A stretch of 5,932 nt of DNA from Oscillospiraceae bacterium (GTDB taxonomy: Bacteria; Bacillota; Clostridia; Oscillospirales; Oscillospiraceae): assembly GCA_017409645.1 (NCBI GenBank), contig JAFQSI010000267.1, forward strand, positions 1-5,932. Direction: 5' to 3'. The position numbers and the translations under genes are program-made. Shown here piece by piece: positions 1 to 3,400 of this stretch (position 1 is the stretch's first letter; each line of letters opens with the position of its first letter). The notes beneath the pieces were generated by a model that was not told the origin of the DNA, ran no database searches, and worked only from the letters and a program-made list of their open reading frames with translations.

Positions 1-1
1 C

Positions 2-226
2 TATGTGGTGACGTTCCTGTACCGGGCCCTGGGCGAGCCTGAGGTCAGCACCACCGAGTGCATTTTCGACGATGTGGTCGATCCTGAGGTCTACTACTAC
101 ACTCCCGTCGTGTGGGCAGTGGAGAACGGCATCACCAAGGGCGTCGATACCTACACCTTCGGCGTCGATGAGATCTGCATCCGCGCTCAGATCGTCACCT
201 TCCTGTACCGCGCCTACAACGACTGA
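2..226 (+). CDS. C-terminal end of an S-layer-homology (SLH) domain protein (5' partial)
   Basis: Only the last 74 codons are in the window, ending at TGA 224-226. The frame begins with the tail of one SLH module (V-V-T-F-L-Y-R-A) and continues through a complete second one: an F-D-D-V start, a central V-V-W-A-V-E-N-G-I-T-K-G stretch, then F-G-V-D and I-R-A-Q-I-V-T-F-L-Y-R-A, with the protein ending three residues later (Y-N-D). SLH modules usually occur as two or three copies and bind secondary cell-wall polymers, so this is the wall-anchoring end of an exported protein. What its N-terminal part does cannot be seen. The usual T-R-A-Q/E motif is I-R-A-Q here, a small deviation. A strong terminator follows directly and the next gene has its own promoter, so the two need not be co-transcribed. 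The SLH call is firm; the function of the whole protein is unknown. Confidence 0.9.
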   Translation, partial: YVVTFLYRALGEPEVSTTECIFDDVVDPEVYYYTPVVWAVENGITKGVDTYTFGVDEICIRAQIVTFLYRAYND

Positions 227-253
227 TCCCCTGATCTGATCCCCTAAGCAATC

Positions 254-289
254 GCAGCCCTGCTCTTCGGAGCAGGGCTGCTCTTTATT
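254..289 (+). terminator. Rho-independent terminator of the SLH gene
   Basis: A perfect 12-bp inverted repeat (GCAGCCCTGCTC at 254-265 and GAGCAGGGCTGC at 270-281) encloses a TTCG tetraloop. Because the loop is closed by C-G this is the extra-stable cUUCGg type. It is followed by the T-rich tract TCTTTATT (282-289). It starts 27 bases after the SLH stop codon, the expected place. The stem would also form on the opposite strand, but that side lacks a good T tract, so it is mainly a + strand terminator. Confidence 0.93.
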
Positions 290-329
290 CCGGGCAGCGG
301 AAGAATATGGTATTTTTGATAAATAATCC

Positions 330-358
330 TTGCAATGGAAGCGGAAAATAGATATAAT
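330..358 (+). promoter_or_regulatory. Sigma-A (sigma70-type) promoter for the large surface enzyme
   Basis: The -35 element TTGCAA (330-335) and the perfect -10 element TATAAT (353-358) are separated by exactly 17 bases. An A/T-rich stretch just upstream (about 310-328) could act as an UP element. Transcription should begin near 364-366, giving a leader of about 125 nt before the start codon. It lies just after the upstream gene's terminator, which supports an independent transcription unit. No clear operator palindrome overlaps it. Confidence 0.88.
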
Positions 359-417
359 GAACAATGTATAAAAGGGACATCGGGACCGCCACCCAAAATG
401 TCCTGTATTATGCAACA

Positions 418-447
418 GTCACGGAGGACCTGCGGAGCTTCCGTGAC
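418..447 (+). promoter_or_regulatory. Stable hairpin in the 5' leader
   Basis: GTCACGGAGG (418-427) pairs with CTTCCGTGAC (438-447) as a 10-bp stem with one G-U pair and a 10-base loop. No T run follows it, so it is not an intrinsic terminator. A weaker pairing, GGGACAT (374-380) with ATGTCCT (398-404), lies upstream. The 5' arm holds a GGAGG that copies the core of the ribosome site at 473-477, so the CTTCC of the 3' arm could pair with either one. That suggests, but does not show, a leader that modulates translation or mRNA stability. I do not recognise a known riboswitch class. Confidence 0.5.
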
Positions 448-470
448 GCGCGACCGGAGCAAATCAAAAA

Positions 471-477
471 AAGGAGG
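471..477 (+). promoter_or_regulatory. Ribosome binding site AAGGAGG with unusual spacing
   Basis: AAGGAGG is a near-perfect Shine-Dalgarno sequence. It lies only 2 bases before an ATG at 480 that encodes just M-K-T-Q and stops, and 13 bases before the ATG at 491 that opens the large gene. The 491 start is preferred because it gives a classic signal peptide. The next in-frame ATG (503) is 25 bases away. The stop of the mini-frame (TGA 492-494) overlaps the 491 start as ATGA. Confidence 0.85.
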
Positions 478-490
478 AAATGAAAACACA

Positions 491-3400
491 ATGAAACGCA
501 CAATGAAAAAGGCGCTCTCCTTCGTGCTGGCTTTCGCCATGGTCCTGTCCTGCTTCTCCGGACTGACCGTCAAGGCCCAGGCCGCCGCGACGAAGGATGT
601 TACCGTTGACGTCAGCGGTAACAGTGTTGTCATCGGCAACGGCTACATCAGCCGTGAGTTCTCTACCGCTGGCAACAAACTCAGCACCACCGAGATCAAC
701 AACAAGCGCGCCGGTGAAGTCTTCACTCCCGCCGAGGGCAGTGAGGAATTCATCATCCGGGTCACCAAGGAGGGCAGCACCACTGCTCCCGTGGTCCCCG
801 CTCTGGACCGGACCGGCTGGACTGCTGTGGCTGACAGCTACCACAATGCTTCCGGCCCCAGCGATGGCCCCGCTTCCAACCTGCTGGACGGCAATCTGGA
901 CAGCATCTGGCACACCAATTACGGCGGCGGCACCGGTGACCAGAGCTACCCCTACGAGGTCGTCTTCACCCTGAACGGTGAGACCACCTTCAGCTGCTTC
1001 TCCTACACCCCCAGACAGCAGGGTGAGGACACCAACGGCAACATCCTGGGCTACGAGCTGTGGTACTCCACCGATGGTACTACTTACACCCAGTGTGCAT
1101 CCGGCAACTTCAAGTATGAGGGCGTCAACCCCATCTATGTCAACCTGGATGAGGCTGTCACCGCAACTCATGTCAAGCTGGTTGCCACCTCTTCCAAGAA
1201 TGGACAGAGCTTCGCTGGCGGTGCGGAGTTCAACCTGCATGCAGAAAAGGCCCCCGTCTCCACCAACGACCGTGAGTTCGCTGCCGGCGCTCTGGAGCTG
1301 GACGGCGAGCCCGTCGTGGCCGACACCTCCGCCGTTATCAACGACGTGGAGAAGACCGGCAAGATGGTCACCTTCAACTTCAAGCCCTACGAGTTCAAGG
1401 GCGTCACCTACACCATCAGCGAAGTCATCGTCATGTACAACGGCGACCACTTCATGCGTAAGTACATGGAGATCGAGGTTTCCGACAAGACTGCTGCCAT
1501 CGACTACATCGACCTGGAGTCCCTGAAGGTCAATGACACCGATGCCCAGTGGACCATCCCCCATGTGGGCGGCATCGTTCAGATGAACGAGTTCAAGGCC
1601 AACCTGGGTCAGCCCATCTACATCCAGGGCATGTTCTTCGGCTGTGAGTTCCCCGAGACGGACAACCAGATCGAGGAGGGCACCGGCCACATCCGCTACT
1701 ACACCGGTAAGACCTTCGAGCGGTTTGAGGCTGATAACCAGCTGACCACCGATGGCAAGTACGTCACCTGGCAGACCGTCGCCGGTGCCGCCCGCAGCAC
1801 CGACAATCAGGTCATCCAGGCTGACTTCTTCGAGTACATCTACTCCATCGCCACTCCCTCCGAGTTCCGGATCCAGTACAACTCCTGGTTCGACAACATG
1901 ATGCTCATCGACGATCAGAGCATCCTGGAGTCCTTCATCGAGATCGATCAGGAGCTGAACAAGACTGAGGTCCGTCCTCTGGACTCCTACGTGGTCGACG
2001 ACGGCTGGATCAACTACAACCACACCTACGTTGTGGACGCAGCCCGCGCCGGTACCACCCTGAACCAGTCCGGCTTCTGGGAGTTCAACTCCAAGTTCCC
2101 CAACGAGCTGTATCCCTCCTCCGAGCTGGTCCATAAGTTCGGCTCCAACTTCGGCGTTTGGGTCGGCCCCCGGGGCGGCTATAACTTCTACGGCTCCCTG
2201 GCTGACATCATTACCGCCAGCGGCAAGGGCAGCAAGGCCGGCGGCTCCATCGACGTTGCCGACCGCGTGTATATCCAGAACCTGACCGACATGTTCTGCG
2301 ACTTCCAGGACCGCTTCGGTGTCAACTACTGGAAGTGGGACGGCTTCGCTGATCAGGCTCAGTACAACGCCTTTGCCGCAGCCGACGGCGTTCCCGGCTA
2401 TTCCAACAGCCATATGACCGGCGGCTACAACAATATGTACCATGTCACCGACCTGTGGGAGGCATGGATCGACCTGTTTGAGGCTGTCCGTGCCAACGCC
2501 AAGGAGAACGGCATCGACAACCTGTGGCTGTCTCTGACCTGCTACACCAACCCCAGCCCCTGGTTCCTGCAGTGGGCCAACTCCGTCTGGATGCAGTGTA
2601 CCCACGACCAGAAGGATGCCAATTTCGGCCTGACAAAGATGAACAAGCAGATGACCTACCGTGATTCTGTTTACTATGACTTCCTGGTCAACCACCAGTT
2701 CCAGTTCCCCCTTGCCAACATCTACAACCATGACCCCGTCTATGGTAAGGAAGGCACCGGCATGAACAAGAACACCGCCACGGACGATGATTTCCAGAAC
2801 TATCTGTACATGCAGTCCGCCCGCGGTACCACCTTCTGGGAGCTGTACTTCTCCGACAGCATCATGACCGACGGCAAGTACGAGGTCACCGGCGAGTTCC
2901 TGGAGTGGGCAGAGGAAAGCTCCCGCATGCTCCGCAATGCCAAGATCTTTGGCGGTATGCCTGACCGCACCTTCCTGGAGAACGCTACCTCCAACGAGGC
3001 TTACGCTGAGGCCTACGGCTTCTCTGGCTTCGACGGTACCGACGGCATCATCTCCATCCGCAACCCCCATTCCAGCCAGGCTAAGACCATCACCTTCACC
3101 TTCGACCGCATCATCGGCGTGCCCGAGGATGCAGGCACTCTGAAGTACTACCTGGTCCACAACTACAACATGCCCGCTGGCAGCGACCTGACCGGCGAGT
3201 TCACCTACGGCGAGACCTACACCTTCACCCTGCAGCCCAACGAGGTCCGGATGTTCCAGATCTCCAAGGACGGCGACACCACCGCTCCCGTGATGGAGCG
3301 TGCCTTCCATGACGGCGACAAGGTCATCACTGTCCGCTTCAACGAGAAGGTTCTGGGCGATGAGTTCACCGTCTCCGGTGCCACCGTCGAGTCCGTCGAG

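Noticed and set aside
223..245. A 10-base direct repeat, CTGATCCCCT, at 223-232 and 236-245 around the SLH stop codon.
   Set aside because: It is short and isolated with no associated element, so it is probably a chance or slippage duplication.
316..321. Alternative -35 element TTGATA upstream of the chosen promoter.
   Set aside because: No -10-like sequence lies 16-18 bases downstream of it, whereas TTGCAA at 330-335 has a perfect TATAAT at 17-base spacing.
374..447. Possible riboswitch (for example c-di-GMP type) in the leader.
   Set aside because: Stems are present but I could not match the conserved core bases of any known class, and there is no terminator or clear anti-terminator pair.
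542..553. Possible lipobox V-L-S-C (residues 18-21) in the signal peptide, which would make the enzyme a lipoprotein.
   Set aside because: Leu at -2 and Phe after Cys are poor matches, and a good signal peptidase I site (A-Q-A, 29-31) lies downstream at the normal distance.
597..1526. Two + strand open frames (597-974 and 978-1526) in another phase.
   Set aside because: They are Ser/Pro/Thr-rich shadows of the large gene with no ribosome site and no recognisable domain. The same holds for the shorter frames at 2937-3143, 4368-4595 and 4689-5228, and for the - strand ones within 1168-5157.
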